Assembly: GCA_965178585.1 (NCBI GenBank)
Contig: OZ238267.1
Span: 2,728,001-2,792,000 of the forward strand
DNA from: Marifrigoribacter sp965178585
GTDB lineage: Bacteria > Bacteroidota > Bacteroidia > Flavobacteriales > Flavobacteriaceae
DNA: 64,000 nucleotides
Direction of reading: 5' to 3'
Part shown: positions 27,051 to 36,148 of the stretch, piece after piece
How positions within the stretch are numbered: the stretch's first letter is position 1
Layout: the number at the start of each line of letters is the position of its first letter
The notes under the pieces: model-generated
The model's input: the letters and a program-made list of their open reading frames with translations, nothing else
What the model was told of the DNA's origin: nothing
The model's database searches: none
Translations under genes and position numbers: made by a program

Positions 27051-28193
27051 CTATTTAATCTTTTCTTTTTTATAGATAACTGCTGTATTACAACCACCAA
27101 ACCCTGAAGCAGTTTTTAAAAAAACAGCCATCTCCTTTTTTTGGGTTTTTGTAATTACATTTATTTTTTCTGAAACACCTAATTCGTCAAATCCTTTTGA
27201 TGCGATTAATGTATTATTATTAAGAGACTCTATTCCAATAATAGTTTCTAACAAACCAGAAGCTCCTAAGGTGTGCCCATAATATCCTTTTAAACTATTG
27301 ATAGGGGTTTTTAGCAAATTTAAACGACCGACAGCTACAGCTTCCATTTCATCATTATAATTAGTAGCAGTTCCATGAGCCGAAATATAATCGATTTCAT
27401 TAGCTTCCATTTCTGCTTCTTTTAAAGCAGACTCAATACTCAACACTAACCCTTCTCCTGTTCTTGATGGGCCCGAAATATGGTTAGCATCATTACAAGA
27501 TCCTGTTCCTGCTACTTGTATTGAATTTTTAATTTTTTTAGATGAAACTAATACTGATGCTACTGCTTCACCTATAGTTATCCCTTTTCTATTCTTAGAA
27601 TAAGGTTTACAAGGCTCTTCACTAATTGCTTGAAAAGAAGTAAATCCTGATAATATAAATTCTGAAACCAAATCACCACTTACAATAACTACATCATCAT
27701 AGTTTCCATCTTTTATAAATCGTTGTGCTATTGCAACAGCTAAAACACCAGACACACAAGCATTAGACAGAACAATTGCTTCATTATTAAAATTGAAGAA
27801 ATTTTTAACTTGATTCCCTAATTCTGGCAAATAACTTCTTTTTTTATCTTTATAAAACTCAGAAGACGGTGACAAAACATCAATATTTCCTTTAGTAGTA
27901 GCAATAATTAATCCTGTTCGTGCATTAATTTTAAAACTTGATGATTTTAATAATGAGTTTACAGACAGAATCATAATTCGTTCAAGAATCGTATATAAAT
28001 TAGAATCTCCTATTTTATTAAATTCAAATTCAACTTTTTCTTTATCTATTTTTGAACTAAAGTATTCTTCTTTATTTTCTCTATAATATTTTTTAATTCC
28101 AGAATTTTCTTGAGCTAATTGACCAAAGTTTTCTTCACTAGTAAATCCTAATGAAGAAATTATGTTATGATGATTAATAAAAGCTTTTTTCAT
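27051..28193 (-). CDS. Beta-ketoacyl-ACP synthase family protein
   Basis: 380 residues with an intact triad: C146 in LSNACVSGV, the first His in YISAHGTATNYND, and the second in YYGHTLGASG. The N-terminus (KKAFINHHNIISSLGF) is less typical than in FabF. It is the second active FabF-type condensing enzyme in the cluster and may extend the fatty chain of the resorcinol half or start the polyene. It begins 1 bp after the thioesterase stop. Confidence 0.85.
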   Translation of the reverse strand: MKKAFINHHNIISSLGFTSEENFGQLAQENSGIKKYYRENKEEYFSSKIDKEKVEFEFNKIGDSNLYTILERIMILSVNSLLKSSSFKINARTGLIIATTKGNIDVLSPSSEFYKDKKRSYLPELGNQVKNFFNFNNEAIVLSNACVSGVLAVAIAQRFIKDGNYDDVVIVSGDLVSEFILSGFTSFQAISEEPCKPYSKNRKGITIGEAVASVLVSSKKIKNSIQVAGTGSCNDANHISGPSRTGEGLVLSIESALKEAEMEANEIDYISAHGTATNYNDEMEAVAVGRLNLLKTPINSLKGYYGHTLGASGLLETIIGIESLNNNTLIASKGFDELGVSEKINVITKTQKKEMAVFLKTASGFGGCNTAVIYKKEKIK

Positions 28194-28194
28194 T

Positions 28195-28626
28195 TTATTT
28201 TAATAAGCCAACTTTTCGTTTCCAATTTTCAAAAAAGGGTGGAAGATGTAAAAATAAAACATCATCGTTTCCTAGAAATACTTGAGTCGTTTTTCCTGTA
28301 CAGACTATTTCATTAGCCTCATTATATATTTCATATCTAAAAACCATTTTTGCCGCAGGGGAATCAACAAAAATTGTTTTAATAGTTGCCACTTCACCAA
28401 AACGTAATGGGTGTTTATGTTCACTACTAGATTTTACAATTGGTGAAGTAAAACCATTTTCTTTTTGATCTAGATAAGAAATTCCATGATGCCTCCCGAA
28501 AGCTTCTCTACCATCCTCAAAATATTGAATATAATTTCCATGCCAAACTATTCCCATAGGATCTGTTTCCACAAACCGAACTCTAATTTGACTAGTAAAG
28601 CTTATTTCTATAGTATTAGACTGCAT
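28195..28626 (-). CDS. 4HBT-type acyl-CoA/ACP thioesterase
   Basis: 143 residues; hotdog fold of the 4-hydroxybenzoyl-CoA thioesterase type. The hallmark RVRFVETDPMGIVWHGNYIQ includes the catalytic Asp in the ETDPMG segment. It may release finished acyl chains or proofread stalled intermediates on the ACPs. It overlaps the ABC permease gene by 11 bp. Confidence 0.85.
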   Translation of the reverse strand: MQSNTIEISFTSQIRVRFVETDPMGIVWHGNYIQYFEDGREAFGRHHGISYLDQKENGFTSPIVKSSSEHKHPLRFGEVATIKTIFVDSPAAKMVFRYEIYNEANEIVCTGKTTQVFLGNDDVLFLHLPPFFENWKRKVGLLK

Positions 28627-29884
28627 TCTTACGGTTATTATAAAATATAGAGATTATGGTTGTTAATAGAAAAAATAGCAATAGGAAAAGTAATTCTGGT
28701 AATATATCTATAAAACCAACATTCCTTAAAAATACATCATAAAAAGCATTTAAACCCCAATTCATAGGAGATAAATTGGATAGTATTTTCATGAAATTGG
28801 GCATCATAAAAACTGGCACCCAAACTCCACCTAATGCTGCCAATACTACAACAAAAGTAGCTCCAAATGGTGCGGCTTGTTCCTGTGACTTTGCAACGGT
28901 ACCTATTAACAATCCCAATCCACCAGCTGCTAATCCTGAAAATAATGCTACTAAAAAAGATAAAAATATTTTTCCTGAAACATCTAAAGAAGGTAAACCA
29001 ATAATAGGAAAAAGGTATACTCCAATTAACAACATTAGAAAAAATTGAATTAAACAAACTATTAAAAAAACAACTGTTTTTCCACCCAAAACTACTGAGT
29101 AAGAAACTGGGTTAGTTCTTAATCTCACGAAAGTTCCTTGACTTTTTTCTTTAACCATATTTATTGATAAAGGAACTATTATAAAAAAAATGGCAAATAA
29201 TGTCCAGGCTGGCACATTATGCTGAGCAGAATTTGGAAGCTTTTCTTTATCTTTTAATTTTGGAGTTATTTCATTAAAGGTTATAAACTTCTCAGAATCA
29301 AAAGTAAAACTTGACTCTTCATCATCTGATAATTGCTCTTGAAAGGCTTTATAAATAGATTCCGTTTCAATTTTCGATATCATCTTGTCTATTCCACTTT
29401 TAATAGAAAGTTTAAATGATTGTTGAATAGCTGGATCAAAATACAATCTAACTTCTTTTGTCGGGATATCTTTTTTTGTTTCTGAAACCTCTTCTTCCAA
29501 ACCAAAATCTGCTAAAACCCCTTCAACATTTTGATTAATTTTAGTTTCTAAATCTATTGATAAATTCTCCGGAATTACAATAGCTAATTGATAAGTACCT
29601 TTAAAAACCAGATGTTTAACTTCACTTTCTTCTTCCTTCACAATTACATCAAATAATTTTTGGCTATTTAACCCTTCAAAAATATTTTCTGAAATCAACC
29701 CCTTGTCATTATCGACAATTAGCATAGGGATTTTAGAATTTTGAATGCTTTTAAACGAGCTATCTTGAATTAGTGTAATTGTAATAATAAGAATTAAAGG
29801 CATTACAAATAATATGGTAAGCCCACCTATATCTCGTGTGAGAAGAAGAAATTCTTTATATATAGATGCCCAAAGTTTATACAT
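28616..29884 (-). CDS. ABC-2 type transporter permease
   Basis: 422 residues with one N-terminal helix (about 20-40), a large extracytoplasmic domain (about 45-205), and five helices from about 215 to the C-terminus, the YhgE/DrrB-like ABC-2 layout. The segment VKEKSQGTFVRLRTNPVSY between helices is characteristic of the family. It forms an exporter with the adjacent ATPase (8-bp overlap), probably for the pigment or a lipid precursor. Confidence 0.85.
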   Translation of the reverse strand: MYKLWASIYKEFLLLTRDIGGLTILFVMPLILIITITLIQDSSFKSIQNSKIPMLIVDNDKGLISENIFEGLNSQKLFDVIVKEEESEVKHLVFKGTYQLAIVIPENLSIDLETKINQNVEGVLADFGLEEEVSETKKDIPTKEVRLYFDPAIQQSFKLSIKSGIDKMISKIETESIYKAFQEQLSDDEESSFTFDSEKFITFNEITPKLKDKEKLPNSAQHNVPAWTLFAIFFIIVPLSINMVKEKSQGTFVRLRTNPVSYSVVLGGKTVVFLIVCLIQFFLMLLIGVYLFPIIGLPSLDVSGKIFLSFLVALFSGLAAGGLGLLIGTVAKSQEQAAPFGATFVVVLAALGGVWVPVFMMPNFMKILSNLSPMNWGLNAFYDVFLRNVGFIDILPELLFLLLFFLLTTIISIFYNNRKNAV

Positions 29885-30617
29885 GATCTCTTAATTCTTT
29901 ACCAGTATAAGCAATAAACACATCTTCTAAATTATGGGCATTATTATTTTGGATAAGCACTTTTGGATTTCCTTTTACAATTATTTTACCGTGATCGATA
30001 ATTGCTACTCGTGTACAAAAATGTTCAGCTTCATTTAAATGATGAGATGTATAAACAATAGTTGTCCCTTGCTTGTTTAATTGTATTAAATGGTCAATTA
30101 TAACGTTTTTAGATTGTACATCCACACCAACCGTAGGTTCATCTAAAAATAATATTTTTGGCTGATGAAGAATACTAGCAATTAAGTTTATTCTACGCTT
30201 CATTCCTCCAGAAAAAACTTCAATTTTTTTATTTGCAAAATCCGAAAGCCCCATTTTATCAAGATACAAATCAATACTGTCTTTTAAAACTTTACCTTGT
30301 AATCCATACATACTTCCAAAATAACTTAGATTTTCATATGCTGTTAACGAAGGATATAATGCGTATTCCTGAGGTACAATTCCAATTAATTGTTTTAATT
30401 CCTGTTTGTTATGATTATAATCTAAACCATTGATTGTAAAGGACCCTGAAGTAGGTTTTATCAAGGAACACAACATAGAGATTAATGTAGTTTTTCCTGC
30501 TCCATTAGGACCTAAAACCCCAAATATTTCTCTATCTTCAATAATCAAATCTAAATTTGAAACTGAAAATTGATCAGCACCTTTATATTTTTTAGATAGT
30601 TGTTGAATTTGGAGCAT
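29877..30617 (-). CDS. ABC transporter ATP-binding protein
   Basis: 246 residues with Walker A GPNGAGKTT, Q-loop VPQEYALYPSLTAYENL, signature FSGGMKRR, Walker B ILFLDEPTVGVD and H-loop TSHH. The DrrA-like type drives lipid or drug export. It pairs with the permease gene that follows. Both genes sit centrally in the operon, supporting export as part of pigment assembly. Confidence 0.9.
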   Translation of the reverse strand: MLQIQQLSKKYKGADQFSVSNLDLIIEDREIFGVLGPNGAGKTTLISMLCSLIKPTSGSFTINGLDYNHNKQELKQLIGIVPQEYALYPSLTAYENLSYFGSMYGLQGKVLKDSIDLYLDKMGLSDFANKKIEVFSGGMKRRINLIASILHQPKILFLDEPTVGVDVQSKNVIIDHLIQLNKQGTTIVYTSHHLNEAEHFCTRVAIIDHGKIIVKGNPKVLIQNNNAHNLEDVFIAYTGKELRDHV

Positions 30618-30622
30618 TGCTG

Positions 30623-31621
30623 TTATTTAATTGCTTTTTTTAGCTTTTTAAAAAAAACTTTTTCTTTATCTGCTATAATATCTAATTGATTAGCAACACT
30701 TTCATAGGAGTCATTTTCTGCTTTTCTATTTTTATAAATTCTAGATGCATTTAAGGCAAAATCTCTCCATAAATCACCTATTTCAGTCATTTCCTTAGAC
30801 AATACATTCAATTCTTTATTATCCAAAATCACACTCGATTCTTGTAAAAAAGCAGCAAATATATATCGAAACCCTCCTCCGCCAGTACCAATTTCTTCTT
30901 GCATTCTAACTATTTGTCCTAAATAATGATTGGCTTTTTTCACTCCATGTTTTTTAGGCCATTTTCGCATCATACTTGCAACCAGTTTCATTCCACGAAC
31001 TCCCAAAACAGGAACAGGAGCTAACATATCATTACAGGTTTGTTTAATCCCTTTAAGGATTGCTTTTTTTAAATCTAATTCTTTTGGGAAATCTATAGGG
31101 TAATAAATATGACCTTTGGGAGCAAATGCTCCTTTAGCAAAACGCACTTTCTCTAATTCTTTATCTGTTAGAGAAGTTACACTTTCCATGATTGGATCAC
31201 TAATTAAATAAGATTCCGAATCCTTTCCATACACCACTAAATTATGTGCATTAAAATGAAATCGATACTCATCTGGGAAATAGGTTAAGTTGTAAACTCC
31301 TACTTGAAGTCCAACAGGGTTATTTTTTGACAAGTTTTCGTCCAACCTAGCTTTTGCTTCTTTAGGAGATTTAAATTTTTCCTTTTTTATTTTTATACCA
31401 ACACGCTTTGCAAATTTCTTAAAAATTTGGCCAGGCATAACCCTATATGTTATAGCTGGTGCATGATTAACTTTTAAAAAAGGTATATAACAATATAAAA
31501 GGCCAGATCCAATCCCGAAAACCATAGGTTCGCTTATTGGGAACCCATTAAATGTCATTAAGTTAGAAACTACTCCATTTTCACAATGTGCAGTTTGCTT
31601 ATGAGTAAAATCAATCTTCAT
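30623..31621 (-). CDS. BtrH N-terminal-domain protein, putative acyl transferase
   Basis: 332 residues. The first 140 residues match the BtrH N-terminal family (with the DUF4872-like C-terminal part): HKQTAHCENGVVSNLMTFNG with a potential nucleophilic Cys at about 14, then EPMVFGIGSGLLYCYIPF, and FNAHNLVVYGKD with a likely His. BtrH moves an acyl group from an ACP to an aminoglycoside amine. By analogy this protein could take a chain from one of the cluster ACPs to the hydroxyl of the dialkylresorcinol, which would form the flexirubin ester. That assignment is inference. Confidence 0.7.
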   Translation of the reverse strand: MKIDFTHKQTAHCENGVVSNLMTFNGFPISEPMVFGIGSGLLYCYIPFLKVNHAPAITYRVMPGQIFKKFAKRVGIKIKKEKFKSPKEAKARLDENLSKNNPVGLQVGVYNLTYFPDEYRFHFNAHNLVVYGKDSESYLISDPIMESVTSLTDKELEKVRFAKGAFAPKGHIYYPIDFPKELDLKKAILKGIKQTCNDMLAPVPVLGVRGMKLVASMMRKWPKKHGVKKANHYLGQIVRMQEEIGTGGGGFRYIFAAFLQESSVILDNKELNVLSKEMTEIGDLWRDFALNASRIYKNRKAENDSYESVANQLDIIADKEKVFFKKLKKAIK

Positions 31622-31624
31622 ATA

Positions 31625-32026
31625 TCAATCTTTTATATTTTTTAATTCTTCAATTGATATTTCAAAAACCTCAGCGTATTTCTCAAGAGTTTTATCATTT
31701 AGTTTTTTAAAAACTGAAGGTTTAAAATGTCTTTTAACTTTCCATTTCCAAATCCCTACATAACTCGATAAAATGGATGGGTCCATTTTATTTAATTCCA
31801 TATAATATTCTATAGGACTTGTTTGATTGGCAAGAACTCTTTGCTTAGCGTTTTCAACTCTTTCTTTAATTTCTTGAATTGCATTATCTAAAGCAATGGT
31901 TTTGGGATCCCAACCCGTACTGCGAGCGGTTGTATAATTACCCTCATCATCTACTGCATAACACAACTCTTTAAAATCTGCTGATTCTAAATTACTTTTA
32001 TCTTGTGGAATCTCTTCTTTTTTCAT
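31625..32026 (-). CDS. Unrecognised small protein next to the BtrH-like gene
   Basis: 133 residues, charged and helical, no signal peptide. I do not recognise the family. A tryptophan-rich patch (YVGIWKWKVKRHFKP) and the C-terminal LEKYAEVFEISIEELKNIKD, which reads like the end of a helix-turn-helix, can be seen. It is 3 bp from the BtrH-like gene and 2 bp from the hotdog gene, so it is made with them; a partner of the BtrH-like transferase is possible. Confidence 0.6.
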   Translation of the reverse strand: MKKEEIPQDKSNLESADFKELCYAVDDEGNYTTARSTGWDPKTIALDNAIQEIKERVENAKQRVLANQTSPIEYYMELNKMDPSILSSYVGIWKWKVKRHFKPSVFKKLNDKTLEKYAEVFEISIEELKNIKD

Positions 32027-32028
32027 TA

Positions 32029-32487
32029 TTAAACCTCGTGAATTAAGAAATTAAAAGTACAATCTACAATTAATTTATCTTCTATAAAAGTTGAGCAATT
32101 TATTACACAAATACACATATTATTTGTATCCAACCTAGACACTAATGAAGCTTTTGTAGTTAAATAATCTCCCACTTGAGGTAGTTGATATATTTCAGTC
32201 TTTTTTATTGCGCTGATATAACCTACTAATTGATTACTTTCACCGGTAACATCATCTTCTTTAAAAAAACTTTGTCCAACAATAGCTGTAGAAGTTTGTG
32301 CGGCATTTTCAATAAGTCCAGATTCAGTTAAGAAGCCTTTTTTATTTACAAAAACACATTCTTCTTGTACTGGCAATCCTGAGGAAACAGATTCATTATC
32401 AATACCCAATAAATCTTTCACCATTAACATAGAGCCCCTATGTGGTAAAAAATTTTTGAAATCTTTATTTTCTATATTTCTCTTCAT
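32029..32487 (-). CDS. Hotdog dehydratase of the ApeP/FabZ-like type
   Basis: 152 residues. NFLPHRGSMLMVKDLL and the helix ESGLIENAAQTSTAIVG carry a His and a Glu at the places expected for a 3-hydroxyacyl-ACP dehydratase. It is one of two adjacent paralogues and probably dehydrates polyene intermediates, as ApeP and ApeI do in aryl polyene systems. Spacing to neighbours is 2 and 8 bp. Confidence 0.75.
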   Translation of the reverse strand: MKRNIENKDFKNFLPHRGSMLMVKDLLGIDNESVSSGLPVQEECVFVNKKGFLTESGLIENAAQTSTAIVGQSFFKEDDVTGESNQLVGYISAIKKTEIYQLPQVGDYLTTKASLVSRLDTNNMCICVINCSTFIEDKLIVDCTFNFLIHEV

Positions 32488-32495
32488 TAAAACAG

Positions 32496-32930
32496 TTAAG
32501 CTATTACTGTTTTCATTTCACTAGTAGCAATAACTTTTCCATTGCATTCAACTTGAGACCTTACCATAGTAAAGCCCATGATTTCATGTAAAATTTCAAC
32601 AGTAGTTTTTATGGCATCATTCACTTTTGGAAACTCAATAATTTCAACATTTTTTATTGCGCCAATATAACCAGTTGTAGCAGGTTCATTTTTTAAAAAA
32701 TATTGATAACCCGTATGCAACGCTACCGTTTGAGCCATATTTTCTATAAGCCCTGAGGCGGTAAAAAAAGAATTTGAAATGAAAATATTTTCTTCGGAAA
32801 TTGAAAATCCAGAAATCACCTTATCATTAGAATAATAAGACATGCTGCCTACCATTACAAAAGGGTCTTTTTGAGGGATTAATTCCCTAATTTCTTTTTC
32901 ATTAAGAAATGGCTTCTTCAACAAATTCAT
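32496..32930 (-). CDS. Second hotdog dehydratase-like protein
   Basis: 144 residues, paralogous to the preceding protein: ELIPQKDPFVMVGSM and ASGLIENMAQTVALHTG. The His of the LIPH motif is Gln here (LIPQK), whereas the helix Glu is retained. The two genes may form a heteromeric dehydratase in which one subunit supplies residues lacking in the other. It directly abuts darB with no gap. Confidence 0.7.
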   Translation of the reverse strand: MNLLKKPFLNEKEIRELIPQKDPFVMVGSMSYYSNDKVISGFSISEENIFISNSFFTASGLIENMAQTVALHTGYQYFLKNEPATTGYIGAIKNVEIIEFPKVNDAIKTTVEILHEIMGFTMVRSQVECNGKVIATSEMKTVIA

Positions 32931-34064
32931 CTAACAAACTGTTAAATAAGCATATGAGTATAAAAAACGAGCGCTTTCTGGAACAGATAATAAGATAGTA
33001 TCTCCCTTTTTTAATTTCCCAGAAGCTACCAATTCTTCTAACATGATATATATAGATCCAGAACCTATATTACCTACTTTACTCAAATTCATAAACCAAT
33101 TATCCCAAGGAATTTCCACTCCTTGTTTTATCATTTCATCGTACAATCTTTCTTTAAAATAATAGGACGATATATGAGGTAGGTAATAAGTTATATCTTT
33201 TGATGTAACTCCATGTTTAGCAATAGCATTTTTTAGACTTTCAACTCCCTTTACTAAAATATTTTCACTCAATAATTTTACATCTTGTTTTACTGAAAAT
33301 ATCGATTCATCAGTCCATTCTTCTTGTGAATATTCGCTCCAAGCTTTTAGTGTACCATCGTTTAACTTATCAGCTCCTGAATACATACAGGCTTCTAATT
33401 CATGTGCATAAGAATAACCTTCCATCCACTCAATTCTTAGTGGTGTATCTCCATTAGGTTGGTTTTCTAATAAAAATGCTCCTGCACCATCAGATAACAT
33501 CCAACGTAAAAATTCTTTTCTAAAAGCAATAACTGGTGCTTTTTCTAATTCTTTTAAATGAGTAACTTCATCCTTAAATAGTTCAGCTCTCATCCAAGAG
33601 GACACTCTTTCAGAACCCGTACAAACTGCATTATTTACTTGATTAGATTTTACAGCCATATACCCATATTTCAGGGCATTCATTCCAGAACAACATGCTC
33701 CAGATGGCGAATTAACTTCTACATTTCCATTTTTAAGAAAGCCATGAACCATTGAAGCATGGGAAGGCAATATTTGGTCAGGACTAGAAGTTCCACAAGA
33801 TAACAGCTCTATATCATTTTTACTAAAATTATCATCACATAAAAGTTTAACTGCCTCACTTACTAACTGTGCGTTATTATGAGTAATTTCTCCATTATCA
33901 TCAATTGCATAATACCTTGTTTTAATTCTATTATTTCTTAAAACGACACGTCTTGCCTTAGATGCTTCACCATCTATTTTACCTAACTTTTCTTCCATTT
34001 GATCATTATCAATAGGCTTATTAGGCAGGTATTTAGATAGTTTTGTTATATATACGTTATTCAT
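32931..34064 (-). CDS. darB: Dialkylresorcinol ketosynthase DarB (KAS III-like)
   Basis: 377 residues with a FabH/thiolase-fold triad: Cys125 in SPSGACCSGMNAL, H297 in YYLPHISSYYF and N332 in SKVGNIGSGS. DarB-type enzymes condense two beta-keto acyl units and close a cyclohexanedione, the precursor of 2,5-dialkylresorcinol. Assignment rests on the KAS III core plus direct coupling with darA: the two genes share one base at 34064. Confidence 0.85.
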   Translation of the reverse strand: MNNVYITKLSKYLPNKPIDNDQMEEKLGKIDGEASKARRVVLRNNRIKTRYYAIDDNGEITHNNAQLVSEAVKLLCDDNFSKNDIELLSCGTSSPDQILPSHASMVHGFLKNGNVEVNSPSGACCSGMNALKYGYMAVKSNQVNNAVCTGSERVSSWMRAELFKDEVTHLKELEKAPVIAFRKEFLRWMLSDGAGAFLLENQPNGDTPLRIEWMEGYSYAHELEACMYSGADKLNDGTLKAWSEYSQEEWTDESIFSVKQDVKLLSENILVKGVESLKNAIAKHGVTSKDITYYLPHISSYYFKERLYDEMIKQGVEIPWDNWFMNLSKVGNIGSGSIYIMLEELVASGKLKKGDTILLSVPESARFLYSYAYLTVC

Positions 34065-34996
34065 TAATCTTTCTTGAGCTCTACAGATGAATAATATTTT
34101 TTATCTCTTTTTCTTCCATTACTTAGGAAAATAAAAGATAGCAAAAATAATAAAAAAACAATTGGCGCTATCAACCAAATTGCAGCTGATAAATATATGC
34201 TAAATAACTTAATAAATGGCTGACGTTTGTCACTATTAGCAACTCCTTTAGAATTTATAAAATTGGCCCATTTACCAAATAAAATATTAGCTCTTTTATC
34301 CATAACTATTAAAAATGGTTTTATTTTAATAGCTCCTTTTTCTAATAGTTCATTCTGAAGATGATCATAGTTATCTTTAAATAAACTTTTAATAATTACA
34401 GGTCCAAATTTTGTTGATTCATAAATATCTTTATCTGAAACACCTGGTTTTGGAAAAACACCAAGATACCGTGTTTTTAAACCTGTCATCATCCAATGTA
34501 AGATAGTAATCACACTAATATGATTAATATGCCTATCTACTAATGCAATATTTCCAACTAAATTTGCATTATTTTGAATTAATAACTTCTTCATTTTCTC
34601 TTGCGCCATAATCCACATGTTCCTACAGCCTATAACCGTAATAACAGGTTTGTTATTAAAAAGTGATTTCGCTATTTCAGTTTTCAAAAATGAATTAACT
34701 GGGATTGAAGGTGACAAAAACCAAACCTGATAGGAAAGAATTATTAAGTCATATGATTTTTCTAATAATGGATTATCCAAATCATCAAGTTCAAAAGGAA
34801 CTTGCAAAAAAGTTTCTGGAAATGCATTATAAAATGATTTTTTATCCCAAGGAAATGGAAATTTATTCTTCATTTTTATTTCATAATAACTTAAATTCAC
34901 TTCATTAGAGATCTCTAATTCCTGAGTGATATTCTTAGAAATATCTAATAATTGACCAGATTGAGTATAGTATATTACAAGTACGTTTTTCATCAT
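34064..34996 (-). CDS. darA: Dialkylresorcinol aromatase DarA
   Basis: 310 residues. The N-terminus is flavodoxin-like (NVLVIYYTQSGQLLDISKNI, phosphate-binding loop TQSGQ). A second strand with IILSYQVWFLSPSIPVNSFL follows, and the C-terminus has two membrane helices (about 263-290). DarA oxidises the DarB product to the aromatic dialkylresorcinol in DAR and flexirubin clusters. The flavin loop and the darB linkage both support the name. It ends 4 bp after the acyltransferase gene stop in transcription order. Confidence 0.85.
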   Translation of the reverse strand: MMKNVLVIYYTQSGQLLDISKNITQELEISNEVNLSYYEIKMKNKFPFPWDKKSFYNAFPETFLQVPFELDDLDNPLLEKSYDLIILSYQVWFLSPSIPVNSFLKTEIAKSLFNNKPVITVIGCRNMWIMAQEKMKKLLIQNNANLVGNIALVDRHINHISVITILHWMMTGLKTRYLGVFPKPGVSDKDIYESTKFGPVIIKSLFKDNYDHLQNELLEKGAIKIKPFLIVMDKRANILFGKWANFINSKGVANSDKRQPFIKLFSIYLSAAIWLIAPIVFLLFLLSFIFLSNGRKRDKKYYSSVELKKD

Positions 34997-35000
34997 TAAA

Positions 35001-35879
35001 CTATTTTAAATCATTCCAAAAATCAAAATAATTAAACCATTGATAGGGATATTTCATCAATTTACGTTCTATACTTTTGGCATATTGTTCTAGTAAATCT
35101 TGTGCATCTCTATTTTTAAACACAGCTTTTTCTGCATAAAAATGATAATGCAATTTAGGTTCTTTCATGATGTATAAAAAAATAACTGGCACCTTTAATC
35201 TAGATGCTAATAAAAATGCCCCTGCTGGAAAATTGGTTTCTTTACCTAATAATTTTTCTTTTAATGTTTTACTACCTTCAAAATAACGGTCTCCTGTAAA
35301 ACAAATTAATTCATTATTCCTTAAGGCATTATTAATTTCAAAAATATGAGACATATCGTCTTTCACAATAATAAATTTCATATTATTCTTTAGAGATACA
35401 CTTTCTAAGTAATCTTTAATTTCACTGTGTTCATTATCGGTTGTCACCAAATTAATTTCGGAATGCTGATTCGTTCTTTTAAAAAAATATTGAGCCAACT
35501 CAAAATTACCCACATGAGCACTAATTAAAATGCCTCCTTTTTTTTCTTTAGATATTTCTTGAATATTATGCTCACCATCAAACTCAAATGTAAATTTCTC
35601 TCTTAATCCTGAAGAAATAGCAAATTTATCTATAATAGTTTTTCCAAAATTATAATAACTATTGTATACACTAAAAACACTTTTCAGTTTAGAAAAACCA
35701 AGTCTTTTATGGAAGTAATAATAATTTGCACTCCTACCTTTTCTAGAAAAAATAAAAAAGTATAATGCAACAAAATAAAGTAGAAAATAAGCAGCTTTTA
35801 CACCAAAATTTCGAATAAAAAAAGTAAATATCCTATACCCTAAAACTACTCCTCTTGATTTACCATCCCATTGAGACAT
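35001..35879 (-). CDS. LpxL/HtrB-like lipid acyltransferase
   Basis: 292 residues. An N-terminal membrane anchor (about 25-47) precedes the LPLAT domain with the HX4E motif AHVGNFELAQ (H122, E127) and CFTGDRYFEG, typical of lipid A late acyltransferases. Homologues in aryl polyene clusters probably attach acyl groups to the pigment lipid, not to lipid A; normal lpxL genes would lie elsewhere. It is flanked by darA (4 bp) and the second ACP (12 bp), its probable acyl donor. Confidence 0.85.
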   Translation of the reverse strand: MSQWDGKSRGVVLGYRIFTFFIRNFGVKAAYFLLYFVALYFFIFSRKGRSANYYYFHKRLGFSKLKSVFSVYNSYYNFGKTIIDKFAISSGLREKFTFEFDGEHNIQEISKEKKGGILISAHVGNFELAQYFFKRTNQHSEINLVTTDNEHSEIKDYLESVSLKNNMKFIIVKDDMSHIFEINNALRNNELICFTGDRYFEGSKTLKEKLLGKETNFPAGAFLLASRLKVPVIFLYIMKEPKLHYHFYAEKAVFKNRDAQDLLEQYAKSIERKLMKYPYQWFNYFDFWNDLK

Positions 35880-35891
35880 TTTGAGGTGGTT

Positions 35892-36140
35892 TTAATTTAA
35901 TTTATTTTCAATTAAATCGTAAAAATTTTGAAGTGTTACAATGTTTGAGAAATCATCAGCATCTAGCTTTACATTAAAGTTAGATTCAACAGAAACAACT
36001 AAGTCTACATAATCTAAACTATCAAGTTCTAAAGTGTCTTTTAGGTTTGCATCAGGAGAAATATCATCTTCATCCACCTCGAATTCTTCTATTAAAAAAT
36101 GGTTAGTTTTAATTATAATATCTTCTTTACTCATTATCAA
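35892..36140 (-). CDS. Second acyl carrier protein
   Basis: 82 residues (79 if the second ATG, MSKEDI, is used). The prosthetic-group site is LELDSLDYVDL (S41). A longer linker and very acidic helix distinguish it from the ACP at 25029. It lies between the ketosynthase at 36149 and the LpxL-like gene, suggesting service of the chain-initiating steps. Confidence 0.9.
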   Translation of the reverse strand: MIMSKEDIIIKTNHFLIEEFEVDEDDISPDANLKDTLELDSLDYVDLVVSVESNFNVKLDADDFSNIVTLQNFYDLIENKLN

Positions 36141-36148
36141 TTACGAAT

